From contig WNNJ02003021.1 in assembly GCA_012934845.2 (NCBI GenBank), positions 32,753-96,752 on the forward strand: DNA of 64,000 nucleotides. Reading direction: 5' to 3'. The notes beneath the pieces were generated by a model, which was given only the letters and a program-made list of their open reading frames with translations, was not told where the DNA came from and ran no database searches. Source of the stretch: Pomphorhynchus laevis (Eukaryota > Acanthocephala > Palaeacanthocephala > Echinorhynchida > Pomphorhynchidae). Of this stretch, positions 1-11,740 are shown in pieces. The translations under genes were made by a program, and so were the position numbers. Position 1 is the first letter of the stretch. Every line of letters starts with the position of its first letter.

Positions 1-319
1 TATTTTATTAGGATTAGTAATACTAATCCTTGATTGGATTAGTATTTCTTTTAATTGCCTTTCATAGAACATCATTTTACGGCCTTCGTGTATTTGCAAA
101 ATGCGTCATCCTGTTTTAGTTATTTGCTACAATTCATCACATTCTGATGATATTTTACTTTGCGCATATATGCGAGATTGCATCGCCATACAAATTGAAA
201 AATTTTGATAGCTTAGCTGACTAACAACATCAATAATAATTTAAAACAAAGCTCGTAAATTCAGTTAAAGCCTGACTTTGGAATAGTAGTTGCGAATGAT
301 TTTTCGACTAGTTACTCAT
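1..319. other. Non-coding start of window
   Basis: No gene is seen. Positions 11-29 form a short perfect inverted repeat (GGATTAGTA facing TACTAATCC). Positions 246-274 repeat almost exactly a stretch of the family B element at 769-797, so this flank contains a displaced scrap of that element. Confidence 0.5.
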
Positions 320-575
320 ACCCTCATACCCTCTTACTATACGTTCCTAATTACTCCAACAACTACGGTCTCCGATCCTTCCTCGTCGCCGCCTCACTCG
401 CCTGGAATCAACTCCCCCTCGACGTCCGCCGCGCTCCCTCTTTTATCACATTCAAACACCTCCTCCGTTCACACCTTCTCGACGCCTGATTCACAGTTTT
501 GTTTTTGTTGTGGTCATGTAAGCGTGCGCTGGCACGCATTTGCCACGTTAAAATAAATCTTTTTTTTTAGTTGGA
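320..575 (+). mobile_element. 3' end of CR1/Rex1-like LINE (family A)
   Basis: This matches the last part of the RT open frame and the 3' UTR of the family A copy ending at 7424. It includes the C-terminal residues LLRSHLLDA and stop, then the conserved hairpin GCGTGC-GCTG-GCACGC (about 510-525), the TTTGCCACGTT motif and an AATAAA signal followed by T's. The copy is severely 5' truncated, as is usual for target-primed insertion. Confidence 0.8.
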
Positions 576-1177
576 ATACTGAGTTGGCTTGCTTAAAAGC
601 AAATCGAATGGTTGGAATGATTCGTAGAACTTTTAGTGTGTTGAATCCAGTTTCATTTAGAGCACTTGCCAACACATTTGTGATCAGTCATTTTACCTAT
701 GCATCACAATGTTCGTTCCCAAGAACAGTATACGAGAAAAGTAGAATTGAAAATGTGCTGTGCCGGGCAACAAAGCTCGTAAATTCAGTTAAAGCCTTAC
801 CTTATAATGAAAGGCTAAAAAAACTTGGTATGGTTTCTATAAGCGACCTTCGGTTTCGGCGAGATATGTGTTCAACATGGGAAGCTTTACACAATGGAAA
901 TCACGTCTTAAGAGAATTGATGACTGTTAGGAAAAGTCGGGCTATTACGTGGACACAATTTTACTTTAGCCCATCGCCGAGTTATACACTCTAAAACTGT
1001 ACAATTTGGAAACCGAATCTAGGTAAGTGGAACCGATTAAGTGAAGAAATTGTCAACTCAAGATCGGTTTCAGCATTCAAACATGGAATTTTTTGACTTT
1101 TGTTTGTGAGTCTTTTTTTTCTTTACTTTTTCTTTTTTTAACTGTGCAACTATGAGCTTTGCTCGTCTGTTTGTCGA

Positions 1178-1202
<25 letters not shown>
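576..1202 (+). mobile_element. 3' end of jockey/CR1-group LINE (family B)
   Basis: The frame 584-994 encodes the C-terminal region after the RT core, with residues such as MIRRTF, ATKLV and LPYNERLKKLG that recur in the family B copies at 2655-3188 and 28495-30310. The frame is broken after residue 136. The 3' UTR carries a small hairpin (GAGC-TTT-GCTC near 1153-1163) and ends in AAT repeats (about 1178-1202). There is no RT catalytic core, so this is a relic. Confidence 0.75.
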
Positions 1203-1208
<6 letters not shown>

Positions 1209-2629
1209 ATGGCAAAAGCGTGCCAACTGTTCGCTGACAGTCCACTAACCAAAAACAGCAAAAAGTCATATAGATAAATTAGTTAAATTGTTTTAATGCG
1301 ATCAGATTTGGCGTTTGAAGCATGGCATTGAGGTTGATTGACCTATATGAATGGGCAGATGATTCCACGAGAGAGGAGCAGCCACAAGTTAAGAGCGGAA
1401 GCCAAAATAGGTAAAGAAGTTTGAGACATGGAAAAGAAGGTAATTACGAGAACGCAAAGAACAATAATTAGGACGAGAATTGTCGAGAAAAGGAAGGCTG
1501 AGAAATGAAGGGGTATGAAAAGTTACAAGGTGAAAAGCAATGAAAAGAAGGCGAATTTGAACACGAGAATAAATGGTAGGCAAATCGAGAGAAGCAAGAT
1601 GGTAAGATGTATAATCAAAACGACGAAGACATGAGAATTCGGACGGATGCGTTTACGATGCGTTGTAGTGGAATAAAAGTGGATTTATGTGAGTTGGAAA
1701 ATGGACTCAGACAGTAATCAAGTCATGAGAAAAGGAGAGAAGATATGAGAGTTATACAAGAAGGGAAATCGATCAATCTACGAATATGACGTAGGTTGCT
1801 AACGAAATGTTTAAGTGAAAGTCGGTTGTCGAAATAGAAGCCTAATAAAACGAGATTGTCAACGATGGGAAGAATTGTAGAATTTAATGATACGGAGGGA
1901 GGTTCCAAGCCAAGGCGTGGAGGTAGGATCCACATAATTTAGGATTTATCAGGATTCAGAGAAAGGTAAAGGGAAGGAAAATGATAGAAATTGAGACAAG
2001 ACAGTCGGAAGCAGAAACACTAAGATTATGAATACTACAAACAGGTACATGAGCATAGATTAGAATGTCATCAGCATATTGCATCACATGGAAGTAAAAT
2101 GTATGAGAAATATAAGGCAAATCGCCGAGAAGAAGAGAGAAAAGCATAGGGCCTAATAGGAGCCTTGTGGAACATTGGACGGGATGGAAGAAGGATGGGA
2201 AAGAGAAAAGTTAGAACACACGCGAAAAGTACGGTTTGATAGATATGAAAAAAACCATGATACAGTGGATAAAAGAAGTTATGTTATAATCATGACCAAA
2301 GCGATGGAGAAGAATCGAGTGATCGTGGATGTCAAAAGCAAACTATAGATCAAGAGAAACTATGATACTACATAATTTATGATCGCGCGATATGAGTAAG
2401 CCGTTATAAACTTTAAGACAGGCAATTTCGGTGGAGTAATTAGAGCGAAAAGCGGCTTGAAATGAGGAAATAAGTTGGAGTAAATAGATATGTATTAAAT
2501 TGCTTGAGAACGAGACGCTCAAGGAGTTTAGAGATGGTTGGGAGAAGTGAGATAGGACAGTACGAAGATGATAGTAAGGAGTCGAGAGATTGCTTTTTGT
2601 TGATAGGACGAACAGTGGCGCATTTCCAA

Positions 2630-3434
2630 TTATTATTATGCCAACTCCAATAAAATGATAGGTATGATTCGACGCGCGTTTGTTCGCGTTAATCCGACTG
2701 CTCTTCGGCCTCTGATTTTAGCACATGTATTGAGTAGACTTTTATATGCAGCTCCGATTGTATACCCACGTACTGTGCATGAACATAAGAAATCAGAGAG
2801 GGTACTTCGCAGGGCAACAAAGCTAGCACCAACGTTGGCGTCGCTGCCTTATGAAGACAGACTGAGATCATTAGGACTTGAGACCGTCACATGGACCCGT
2901 CGGTACATGGATATGTGCCTTGTTTGGCATTTATTCCAACGTCCTCATCACCCTCTTCGGAGTAGGGTTCAACTACGTTGTTCAAATGTTCTTCGCGGTC
3001 ATTCTTTAACTATTCGAAGAAACAGAGTACAGAAATTGGGCGCGATGCAATTTGATAGAAGAATTGTTGAGCTGTGGAACAACCTTGATGCAGACACCGT
3101 TGGATGCAGTTCACTTAGTGCTTTTAAAAGAAGACTACGAATGGATCAAGCAATGTTTCGTGTTGCATTTCCTTATTTTAAAAACTAATTAATTTATTTA
3201 CGAACTTATTGTGAGCCAGCTATTTGAGCTAATGCTCGTATGTTGTTGAATGTATAATAATAATAATTATTATAACATACAAGACAAAGCCTATATGGCT
3301 GTTCAGTCTGCTCACGAAAAAAATAAAATAAAAATTAAACAAAATGTAGAATTGATAGAGTTAAGAAAATCAGGGATACGATAGCTTCTCCATATTATCG
3401 ATCTGTTCCAGACATATTCGCAATCGCTTCTTAA
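2630..3434 (+). mobile_element. Family B LINE 3' fragment nested in the family A copy
   Basis: The open frame 2655-3188 (177 codons, ends in a stop) is the C-terminal domain of a family B RT: MIGMIRRAF, PRTVHE, RRATKLAP, LPYEDRLRSLGL, then a tail rich in R and W. Its 3' UTR has the family hairpin (GAGC-TAAT-GCTC near 3227-3238) and AAT repeats at 3258-3270. It splits the minus-strand family A element, whose sequence stops at GGAAATGCG (2629) and resumes near 3435, so it inserted later. Sequence from 3271 to 3434 is not assigned. Confidence 0.75.
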
Positions 3435-4114
3435 ATAATTGTAAGGAAATGTACGGCTACGGATGGAAAAGTTGAACAATGTGGTTAGGAAGGGTGACAT
3501 AAGCAAGTGAGTGGGAATTGGGTCAGGAGAGGTTTTATTAGGTAATGACAACAGAACCAAAGAAACCTCATTAGAGCATGTGTGACAAAGGTGGAGTGTT
3601 CAATCGGTTTATCAGAGATGTTACTTCAGATGATTTTGACGAAGGATGTAAATACGAGATGAACAGCTTTACCGTTTGACTTTCTAGGATGATGTGGATG
3701 AATGGAAGTTTAGTCGTAAGTTGAACAAGGAGTGTGTGTAAGAGAAGTTTCAAGAATGGGCTTATACGATGCGGAGTCAGGTGTTGATGCGAATGAAAAA
3801 TAAAAAACAGTATCGGTCTGAGTAATCGTATGTGAGACAGAAGTGGATAAGAAGGATAGCTGCGAGAGTTTTATTGATGCACAAAATCCACATGTAAACG
3901 GTTTACTTTGCTAAATCAAACGTTCAGATATTTTAACTCGAACAATGATCTATACGTCACAATCTTTCTAATCGCATCCAATTTCCAAACTTGTATAACG
4001 ATCATTGTATTCCGATGTTGAAGATGCGTGATCAGTAACAAGTATTTGAGATCAAGCTTTTCTAGACATAATCTTATATCGAGAAATTAAGCTCAATCCG
4101 CAAACGTAGCGCTC

Positions 4115-4214
4115 GGAGCTGACATGAAAAAATCTGGAACTGACAAGAAAATACTGTAACTGACAGGAAAAATCTGGAATTGGTAGAAAAAATCCGGAAC
4201 TGACAGGAAATATC
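4115..4214 (-). repeat. Five tandem 20-bp units, 5' UTR of family A LINE
   Basis: Five imperfect copies of GGAACTGACAGGAAAAATCT (plus-strand sense) stand in a row immediately upstream of the minus-strand family A 5' end. The full copy at 17826 has a single unit (plus strand CCTGTCAGTTCC) in the same place, followed by the same GCTCG-rich sequence and start codon, which ties the repeats to the 5' UTR. Confidence 0.7.
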
Positions 4215-4329
4215 TGAAAAGTAATTATACTAAACGCTTATAACTTTTTCTTGGGAACGACTATACCTTCGTTTTTGGCAACGTTTCTAAGGCAACGATT
4301 GGAGGTTTAATAAACCATCTTGAACTCTA

Positions 4330-6114
4330 CCTTCTCCGCACTGCCTTACTCAAATCGTCTCTATCCTATCCCACAATAACATATTCTTCTCCTCACGATC
4401 TCGCCTTTCCTTTCGACTCTGAACTCACATCCACTCTCGATCTTCTCTTGCCCTTCAAGCCTCACCCACACCGTCGCTTGCACCGTGCCCCATGGTTTGA
4501 CATCCAAGTGCCTACTCTCAAAGCGTCGAATCCGTCATGCTTTTCGAGTCTATCACCGCTCCCTCAGACGCGATTTCCGCTCGATCACTCCGTCTTTCCG
4601 TGATACCTATCTTGCTCTTCGCCGGTCTCATCTCCACCTACTACGTACCAAATGCAACTCCTTTTGGCAGCATAAAATCATTACTTCATTCAACACTAAG
4701 ACTCTACTGAATACTTTTAACTCAATCCTTTGTTCGATCCTTTTTGCCTTGCAACATCAATTCCCATGATTATTCGACATTTCTCCTGACCAAAGTATCT
4801 ACGTTGCTCTCTCACACCCTGTCTCCATCCTATCCAACTCTGCCCCGCCTAGCCTCATCATTCCGGAACTCTTTCATCTTCTCCCTGTCTCACCTTCCGA
4901 AGTCAAGTCTGTTCTCATGTCCTTGACCAGCAAAACCTCAACTGGCGATCACTGCCTACCCACATACTTAAATCCACATTCTTATCGATATCACCTTTTA
5001 TCACAACCTTATTTAACTTGTCCATCCGCAGTCGTATCTTCCCGTCACACTGGAAATCCGCAATCGTTCATCCTCTCCTTAAGAAGCAATCGTTCGACTC
5101 CTCCCTTTCTTGTAGCTATCGTTTCATTTCACTACTCCATACTCTATCTAAGCTCTTAGAACGCCTCATCTTAATACAGATCAATGCTTATCTCTCCTCA
5201 TCCAATATGTACCCATCTTTCCAATATGCTTTCCGCTCTAATGACTCCACAGAAATCGCCAGCAAGAAAGTTTACAACGATTTACTCATTTCTCAAAACA
5301 AGGTTCTATATAGTGTTCTCATCTCCCTCGACCTCTCCTCCGCCTTCGACATTGTCGACCACTCTGTCCTCTTTTCTCGCCTTCCTTATGATTGCGGTTT
5401 TTCTTCTTCCACCGTAGCATAGTTTGCCTCATATCTATCCGACCGTTCCTTTCGCGTCTGTTCTAATTCATCATCCTACTCTCCCATCCATATCTTTTGC
5501 GGGGTCCCACAAGGTTCAGCTCTAGGTTCCCTGCTTTTTTCTCTTCTTAGCGATGTATCTCCGTTTATCAAACCTTTCTCCTTTAATGCAATGCAATGCG
5601 TCGTTGACAACCTTATCTAAGCTCATGCGCCTGCACATCGTATACACGATACCGGCATATCTGTCTCCAGCTGTCTTTATCCTATCTACAAACTCACCAA
5701 TCTCCATCTCGTTTTTTACCCCGACAAGTCTAGAATAATGTAGATCCTCTTCCGTATACCAAACATATCTCCTCCCACTGTATCGTTTGCCTCATCGATC
5801 ATCCCCATAGTACATAATCTCACTTTCTTAGGCTTCCATTTCGATGATCACCTTTCCCTTAAACCCTTCGTTGTGACAAGGTCTGCTCGTCTAACTTTAT
5901 TCTCCGTGACATCCGCCGTATCCGCCCCCTTATCGACTTTCGTTCTTGTATGTCTCTTCTTTCAACGCTTCTTTTTCCTAAAATCGATTACTACCTTAGC
6001 CTTTTCAACAATTCTCCAAAATCCATAATCCTACCCTTACAACGCATCATCAACCCTGTGGTTCGAGTGCTCTTTCGTCTCCGTCGCTTCGATCACACAT
6101 TAACATACCTTGCC
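4330..6114 (+). mobile_element. Decayed family A LINE, endonuclease C-terminus plus RT
   Basis: It begins inside the linker after the endonuclease domain (compare 19930 onward in the full copy). It runs through the RT: KTSTGDH, FQYAFRSNDSTEIA, DLSSAFDIVDHS, then CGVPQGSA. Multiple stops and frame changes (for example TAG near 5420) make it inactive. At 6114 it stops in the C-terminal region (HTLTYLAHP) and is joined directly to another family A segment that starts again inside the RT. Confidence 0.8.
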
Positions 6115-7424
6115 CATCCAATCTGTACCCTCCTTTCCAATCCGCTTTCCGCTCTAATCACCCGACAGAAATCGCATGCATAAAAGTGTACAACCACTTA
6201 CTCACTTCTCGAGACAAGGCTCTATATAGTGTTCTCATCTTCCTCGACCTCTCCTCCGCATTCGACATTGTCGACCACTCCGTCCTCCTTTCTCGCCTTC
6301 GTTATGATTACGGCTTTTCTTCCTCCTCCGTAGCATGGTTCGCCTCATATCTATCCGACCGTTCCTTTCGCGTCTGTTCTAATTCATCATCCTCCCCTCC
6401 CATCCCTATTTTTTGAGGAGTCCCACAAGGTTCAGTCCTAGGTCCCCTTATTTTCTCTCTTTTGCTTGGCGATCTCTCTCCATTTATCAAACCTTACTCC
6501 TTTAACGTCATGCAATACGCCGATGACATTCTAATCTATGCTCATGCACCCGCACATCGCATACACGATATCAACATTTCTGCCTCCAAACGTCTTTCTT
6601 CTATATACAAACGTCTCTCCAATCTCCATCTCGTTCTAAACCCCGAAAAGTCCAAAATAATGTGGATCCTTCCCCGTAAACCAAACATATCTCCTCACAC
6701 TGTACATTTTGCCTCATCGATCATCCCTATAGTCCACAATCTCACTTTCTTAGGCTTCCATTTCGATGATCACCTTTCCCTTAAACCCTTCGTCCGTGAC
6801 AAGGTCCGCTCGTCTAACTTAATTCTTCGTGACATCCGCCGTATCCGCTCCCTTATCGACTTCCGTTCTTGTATGTCTCTTCTTTCATCGCTTCTTTTCC
6901 CTAAAATCGATTACTTGCCCTAGCCTTTTCGCCAATTCTCCAAAATCCATCATCCTACCCCTACAACGAATAATCAACACCGCCGTTCGAGTGCTCTTTC
7001 GTCTCCGTCGCTTCAACCACACATCCACATATTTTGCCCAACTCTCCTGGCCCACCATCCACATCCGCATCAAACTCCGCCTTCTTCTCGTTACTTTTCG
7101 TCTCATCGCTGTCGGCTCCCCATCGTTCATCAACCTTCCTTTCTTAGACGATACTCGCCCCACCTCGCTATTGCTTCGTTCCTGTCATACCCTCTTACTC
7201 CACGTTCCTAATTACTCCAACAACTACGGTCTCCGATCCTTCCTCGTCGCCGCCTCACTCGCCTGGAATCAACTCCCTCTCGACGTCCGCCGCGCTCCCT
7301 CCTTTATCACATTCAAACACCTCCTCCGTTCACACCTTCTCGACACCTGATTTACAGTCTTGTTTTGTTGTGGTCATGTAAGCGTGCGCTGGCACGCATT
7401 TGCCACGTTAAAATAAATCCTTTT
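6115..7424 (+). mobile_element. Family A LINE RT and 3' end, younger copy
   Basis: It starts at CCAATCTGTACCCTCC inside RT motif 2a. It continues through DLSSAFDIVDHS (6249 onward), VPQGSVLGP, the catalytic box QYADDILIYAH (about 6512-6545) and the C-terminal domain ending LRSHLLDT and stop at 7350. A few lesions break the frame: TGA in place of Cys before GVPQGS near 6414, and a one-base shift near 6917. The 3' UTR shows the hairpin (7381-7396) and AATAAA near 7412. It belongs to the same subfamily as the copies at 25331-26943 and 32393-33660. Confidence 0.85.
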
Positions 7425-8561
7425 TTTAATGAATCAATAATTTCCAATAATATTTACACAAATGTAATAAATCAACAAAAAATAAACTGAACTTTATTCA
7501 ATGACGGAATTGAATATTTTCGTCATCAAAAAAGTCAATGTTAATTAACGAGTAATTTAAAGTTTGTGAATGTTATCGGCTGTTGAAATTATACTTGTTT
7601 TATATCCATTTAAAATTCTTACATGACAATGCGAAAGAACTTTTAGAAAAAATGTATAAAATATCCCCGTAATTTTACAACTTCGAAATAAGTTTTAAAA
7701 TTTACTTCATTTATTTTACAAAATTGTGATGTACTTCTCAATAGTGTCGTATTTCAAGGTTTATGTCAGAAACTTTAATCCATCACTAGTAAAGTGGTGA
7801 AACAAGATCGCATTTAAGCCTCTTTCGTTTTGTCTAAGCGCTTTACGCTTTGATAAAATCTCCTTGTCCCATTTTTCAAGATCACACGACGTCTAAAATT
7901 TACCAAATGTTACTCAACCGTTCTAAAAATACAACGCCAAAAAGCTGACGAATCCTATCTTGTTATACAGAAAATATCGGGAAATTTTCGTGTTGTCTGT
8001 CCATCTCCAAAAATTCACTGACGAACACTAATCTCAAAACCTTCTAATGTAGCTCATAGAAACAAATATATATACTTGCCATCTTGTCATTGTAAATGAT
8101 CGCTCAATTCTGCACAAGTCAGATCTACGAGTGAGTTATTCTTAGAACAATCTATAGATTATATCCGTCTTATTGATTCAATGCATACTGATTTCGATGA
8201 CGTTTCTATAAAAACAATCGATTTATTCTGTTTTTGATTGCATGTTATTAAGGTTCGAATCATCTGTATGAACAATTCATGGCGGCATTACATCCTTTTT
8301 TCGAATATGTACACCATTTCAATCCATATAATCCCATCTTTAGCATAAGTCCTGCTGATTTGACATTCCTCTGCTGATTTGACATTTATTCGCTGATTTG
8401 TCTGAACTTTTCTCCAAGAATCCGCACTTGATACTGTTTATTTATTCTCCTACTAGGTTATTTATCCAGCTTCGCTACTATGCCGTATGCTGACGATATA
8501 ATTCTAATGCCATATTGGCCAAATCATTAACTTGTATATTACCTCAAACAGATTTTTTAAC
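7425..8561. other. AT-rich spacer with an RT relic
   Basis: No gene is seen. Around 8447-8517 the plus strand reads LLGYLSSF-ATMPYADDIILM, a short scrap of a YADD-type RT, directly before the 16-bp satellite. Around 8349-8400 the word GCTGATTTG occurs three times. Confidence 0.45.
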
Positions 8562-9090
8562 ATCGATTAATCTTATCGATGATTAATCTTATCGAAGATT
8601 AATCTTATCGAAGATTAATCTTATCGATGATTAATCTTATCGATGATTAATCTTATCGATGATTAATCTTATCGATGATTAATCTTATCGATGATTAATC
8701 TTATCGATGATTAATCTTATCGATGATTAGTCTTATCGATAATTAATCTTATCGAAGATTAATCTTATCGATGGTTAATCTTATCGAAGAGGTATCTTAT
8801 CGATAATTAATCTTATCGATGATTAATCTTATCGATGATTAATCTTATCGAGGATTTATCTTATCGATGATTAGTTTTATCGATGATTAATCTTATCGAG
8901 GATTAATCTTATCGAGGATTAATCTTATCGATGATCAATGTTATCGATGATCAATGTTATCGATGATCAATGTTATCGATGATCAATGTTATCGATGATC
9001 AATGTTATCGATGATCAATGTTATCGATGATCAATCTTATCGATGATCAATCTTACCGATGATTAATCTTATCGATTATTAATCTTATCT
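8562..9090. repeat. 16-bp palindromic tandem repeat array
   Basis: About 33 head-to-tail copies of GATTAATCTTATCGAT. Each unit contains two palindromes, GATTAATC and ATCGAT, joined by a GATAAG complement (CTTATC). A variant block near 8930-9050 uses TGATCAATGTTATCGA, which keeps the ATCGAT and turns GATTAATC into another palindrome, TGATCA. Several units have single substitutions (for example GAAG or GAGG for GATG). Confidence 0.95.
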
Positions 9091-9171
9091 GATTCACAAG
9101 TGATTTATATGTTATAAATATTTATTAAAAATTTTATACTTATTAAATATTTTCAATATTTTAAAAAAATA

Positions 9172-10260
9172 TATTTATTTTAACGTTGCAAATACCTGCC
9201 GGCGCACGGTTACATGACCACTAAAAAACACAAATCTAAATCATGTGTCGAGAAGGCGGGAACGGATGAGGTATTTGAATGTGATAAAAGAAGGATAACT
9301 GCGGACGTTGAAAGGGAGCTGATTCGAGGCTTAGAGGGCGGCGACGAGGAATGATCGGAGACCGTAGTTGTTAGTAATTGATGCGGGCAGAAGAGTTGAG
9401 CGATTTCGGAAGGTGTGCGGTAGAGGAAATGTGTGGCTGAAGAGGACATGAGCTTAAATCGTTAGGATAGGACAGAGGACGCGTGAGAGCGATGCTTCAA
9501 ACAATTTTCAGGAGATGGGCTGTGAAGGAATATACTGAGAAGATTTGTTTGGGCGGATGAATCCGACAAGAGATGTCGTTGAAAAATGATGGTGTTTCCA
9601 CAGGAACAAGAGACGAAGGATAGATCTGAAGGCAGAAACATCGTGATCGATACGTGCCTGTGCAGATAAGGAATGAAAGGAGTGATGTTGGTGACGATGA
9701 CGCAACGATCGCGAGAAGCGTTTCCGTGAAGGTGGATGAGTGATGTGAGTTGGTGAGGTCAGGATAGGAAAGCTGGGAGTTGAGGATTTGAAGGGAGCAA
9801 GTTCGATATCGGGAGACATAAATAGGGATAATATATAGGCTTGCAATCGATGTGAAGAAAGGTTATGAATAAAAGGATCGTGGAGGTTGGTGAGGTGATT
9901 TTGATGAATGGATGTATGTTATTAAGAAACGAGATAGGAGGGATGGGACGGGGTGTCAGGGAGTGAAGATGACATGGGATAGGAAGTGTATATGGTGACA
10001 GGAACACTGGGTGGAGAAAGGACATTATAAACGATGGGTTTATTTTGAGTCGACGTTGGATGTTAATATGTGCTTATGGGAGAGGTTGCGCATTAGTTTG
10101 TTTGCTCAAATCCACATATGAAGTCTATAGATTTACTGTTGTCACAGGCGATTGTGGTCTAGACGCTGCAGTCGTGTGTCGAGCACTTTACTTGTAGTTG
10201 AGCATAGTTGGTGTCGGTCGTAGCTGTTTTCATACGTCCTACTATTAACGTTATTATGTA
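9172..10260 (-). mobile_element. Internally deleted family A LINE (ORF1 joined to 3' end)
   Basis: On the minus strand, 10260 to about 9420 corresponds to ORF1 of the full element. It has a PHD-like finger ending FICGF near 10105, a proline/serine-rich region, then DVSAFR and FIRPNKS as at 18800-18900. Near 9400 the ORF1 words TPSEIAQL run straight into LLTTTVSDHSS, the sequence next to the element's 3' end, so endonuclease and RT are missing. The 3' hairpin is present but imperfect (about 9197-9215). It could not retrotranspose without help in trans. Confidence 0.75.
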
Positions 10261-10321
10261 CTGAAGCTGTTAAATTTGCTACTGGAAGTGATTGAATTGA
10301 TCTCCAACTGATTTAATTGAT
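10261..10321. other. Short spacer
   Basis: The spacer contains a small direct repeat (TTGATCT, CTGATT) and no gene. Confidence 0.3.
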
Positions 10322-10672
10322 CTACTGATTGAATAGAGTTTTATTGGGAGAAGTGAGATAGAATGGTACGAAGATGGAAGTAAGGGGTCGAGATATTGCC
10401 TTTTTGAGGAAAGGGCGAACAGTGGCGCATTTATAGTTGGAAGGAAATGTGTGGTCGCGGCTAGACAAGTTGAACAAAGTGTTTAGAAAGGTGAGATAGA
10501 TGAGCATATATTTTTAAGCAAGTGAGTGGGAATTGGGCCAGAAGGAGAGGTTTTATTAGGTAATGACAGGAGAACCGAAGAAACTTCATCAGACGAAACT
10601 TGAATAAGGTTGAATAGCTATGTGAGCGAAATATTTAGAGAGAAGAGAGGATACAAGGGGCATATATGTATA
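10322..10672 (-). mobile_element. Family A LINE RT N-terminal fragment
   Basis: The minus strand matches 20440-20770 of the full copy: SDEVSSVL, LPNKTSP, FLNTLFNLSSR, TFPS, CATVRPFLKK. It contains frame breaks and no catalytic box. Both ends are truncated. Confidence 0.7.
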
Positions 10673-11040
10673 ATTTAATTTCACAACCTTCTGCAACTTA
10701 TACTGCAATTTTTCCATAATTCCTTATAAATGAAGACTGTATTTCTTTGTCTACTGAAAAACGATTGTTTGTGTGCAATTTAAAATTTTCAATATTTCGA
10801 ACTGTGCTTCGCTTTGCAAATGATATTTCATTTAGCATATAATTGCGTGATTCGATACTGAAAATAAGCCTTCTAAACACAATATTCGTCGTTAAGTTCT
10901 TGTGTTCCCCTGATATCTCAAACATCATCCGTCTTTTACTATCAGGTCTTAGAAGCTTCCATCATTCACTTTGTAAAAAAACTAGTTTTATTACTGTCTA
11001 CTTCAATAAACTCGAAGACTAAGAAAACAATAAATTTTGT
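10673..11040 (-). other. Unassigned; short open frame 10698-10928
   Basis: A 76-codon minus-strand frame (10928 to 10698) starts with two methionines and is rich in N, R and F. No family is recognised, and no splice sites or neighbours support it. It may be chance. Confidence 0.15.
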
Positions 11041-11740
11041 TCAAAAAAAAGGATTTATTTTAACGTGGCAAATGCGTGCCAGCGCACGCTTACATGACCA
11101 CAACAAAACAAAACTGTGAATCAGGTGTCGAGAAGGTGTGAACGGAGGAGGTGTTTGAATGTGATAAAGGAGGGAGCGCGGCGGACGTCGAGAGGGAGTT
11201 GATTCCAGGCAAGTTAGGCGGCGACGAGGAAGGATCGGAGACCGTAGTTGTTGGAGTAATTAGGAACGTGGAGTAAGAGGGTATGACAGGAACGAAGCGA
11301 TAGCGAGGTGGGGCGAGTATCGTCTAAGAAAGGAAGGTTGATGAACGATGGGGAGCCGACAGCGATGAGACGAAAGGTAACAAGAAGGCGGAGTTTGATG
11401 CGGATGTGGATGGTGGGCCAGGAGAGTTGAGCAAAATATGTGGATGTGTGGTCGAAGCGACGGAGACGAAAGAGCACTCGAACGGCTGAGTTGATTATTC
11501 GTTGTAGGGGTGGGATGATGGATTTTGGAGAATTGGCGAAAAGGCTAAGGCAGTAATCGATTTTAGGAAAAAAAAGCGATGAAAGAAGAGACATACGTGA
11601 ACAGAAGTTGATAAGGGGGCGGATACGGCGGATGTCACGGAGAATTAAGTTAGATGAGCGGACCTTGTCACGGACGAAGGGTTTAAGGGAAATGTGATCA
11701 TCGAAATGATGAACAAGAACGGAAGTCGATAAAGAATTTC
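11041..11740 (-). mobile_element. Family A LINE 3' fragment, rearranged at its 5' edge
   Basis: The minus strand encodes the C-terminal region (frame 11594 to 11214: MSLLSSLFFPKIDYCLSLF, then HTSTYFAQLSWP), the stop region and the 3' UTR with the hairpin at about 11074-11089. At 11700-11735 two segments that are normally ordered the other way (the SLLSS upstream piece and the FDDH piece) are fused, so the 5' edge is scrambled. Confidence 0.75.

Larger units (their letters stand above)
1203..4216 (-). mobile_element. Family A LINE lacking its endonuclease, with a nested insertion
   Basis: Read on the minus strand, 4216 to 4115 is a 5' UTR of tandem 20-bp units. ORF1 starts with ATG at 4069 and runs through a PHD-like finger (CGFC near 3890). 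Near 3600 ORF1 jumps straight into the RT region (LPNKTSP, then PFLTTLFN), skipping the whole endonuclease. The RT continues from 2629 to about 1268 and ends with the 3' UTR at 1203. Roughly 2630-3434 is a foreign insertion. Many stops and frameshifts are present. The copy is closest to the full element at 17826-22125, so the missing segment is an internal deletion rather than divergence. Confidence 0.8.

Noticed and set aside
10698-10928. Host gene on the minus strand
   Set aside because: No recognisable domain, no splice sites, embedded among element fragments.
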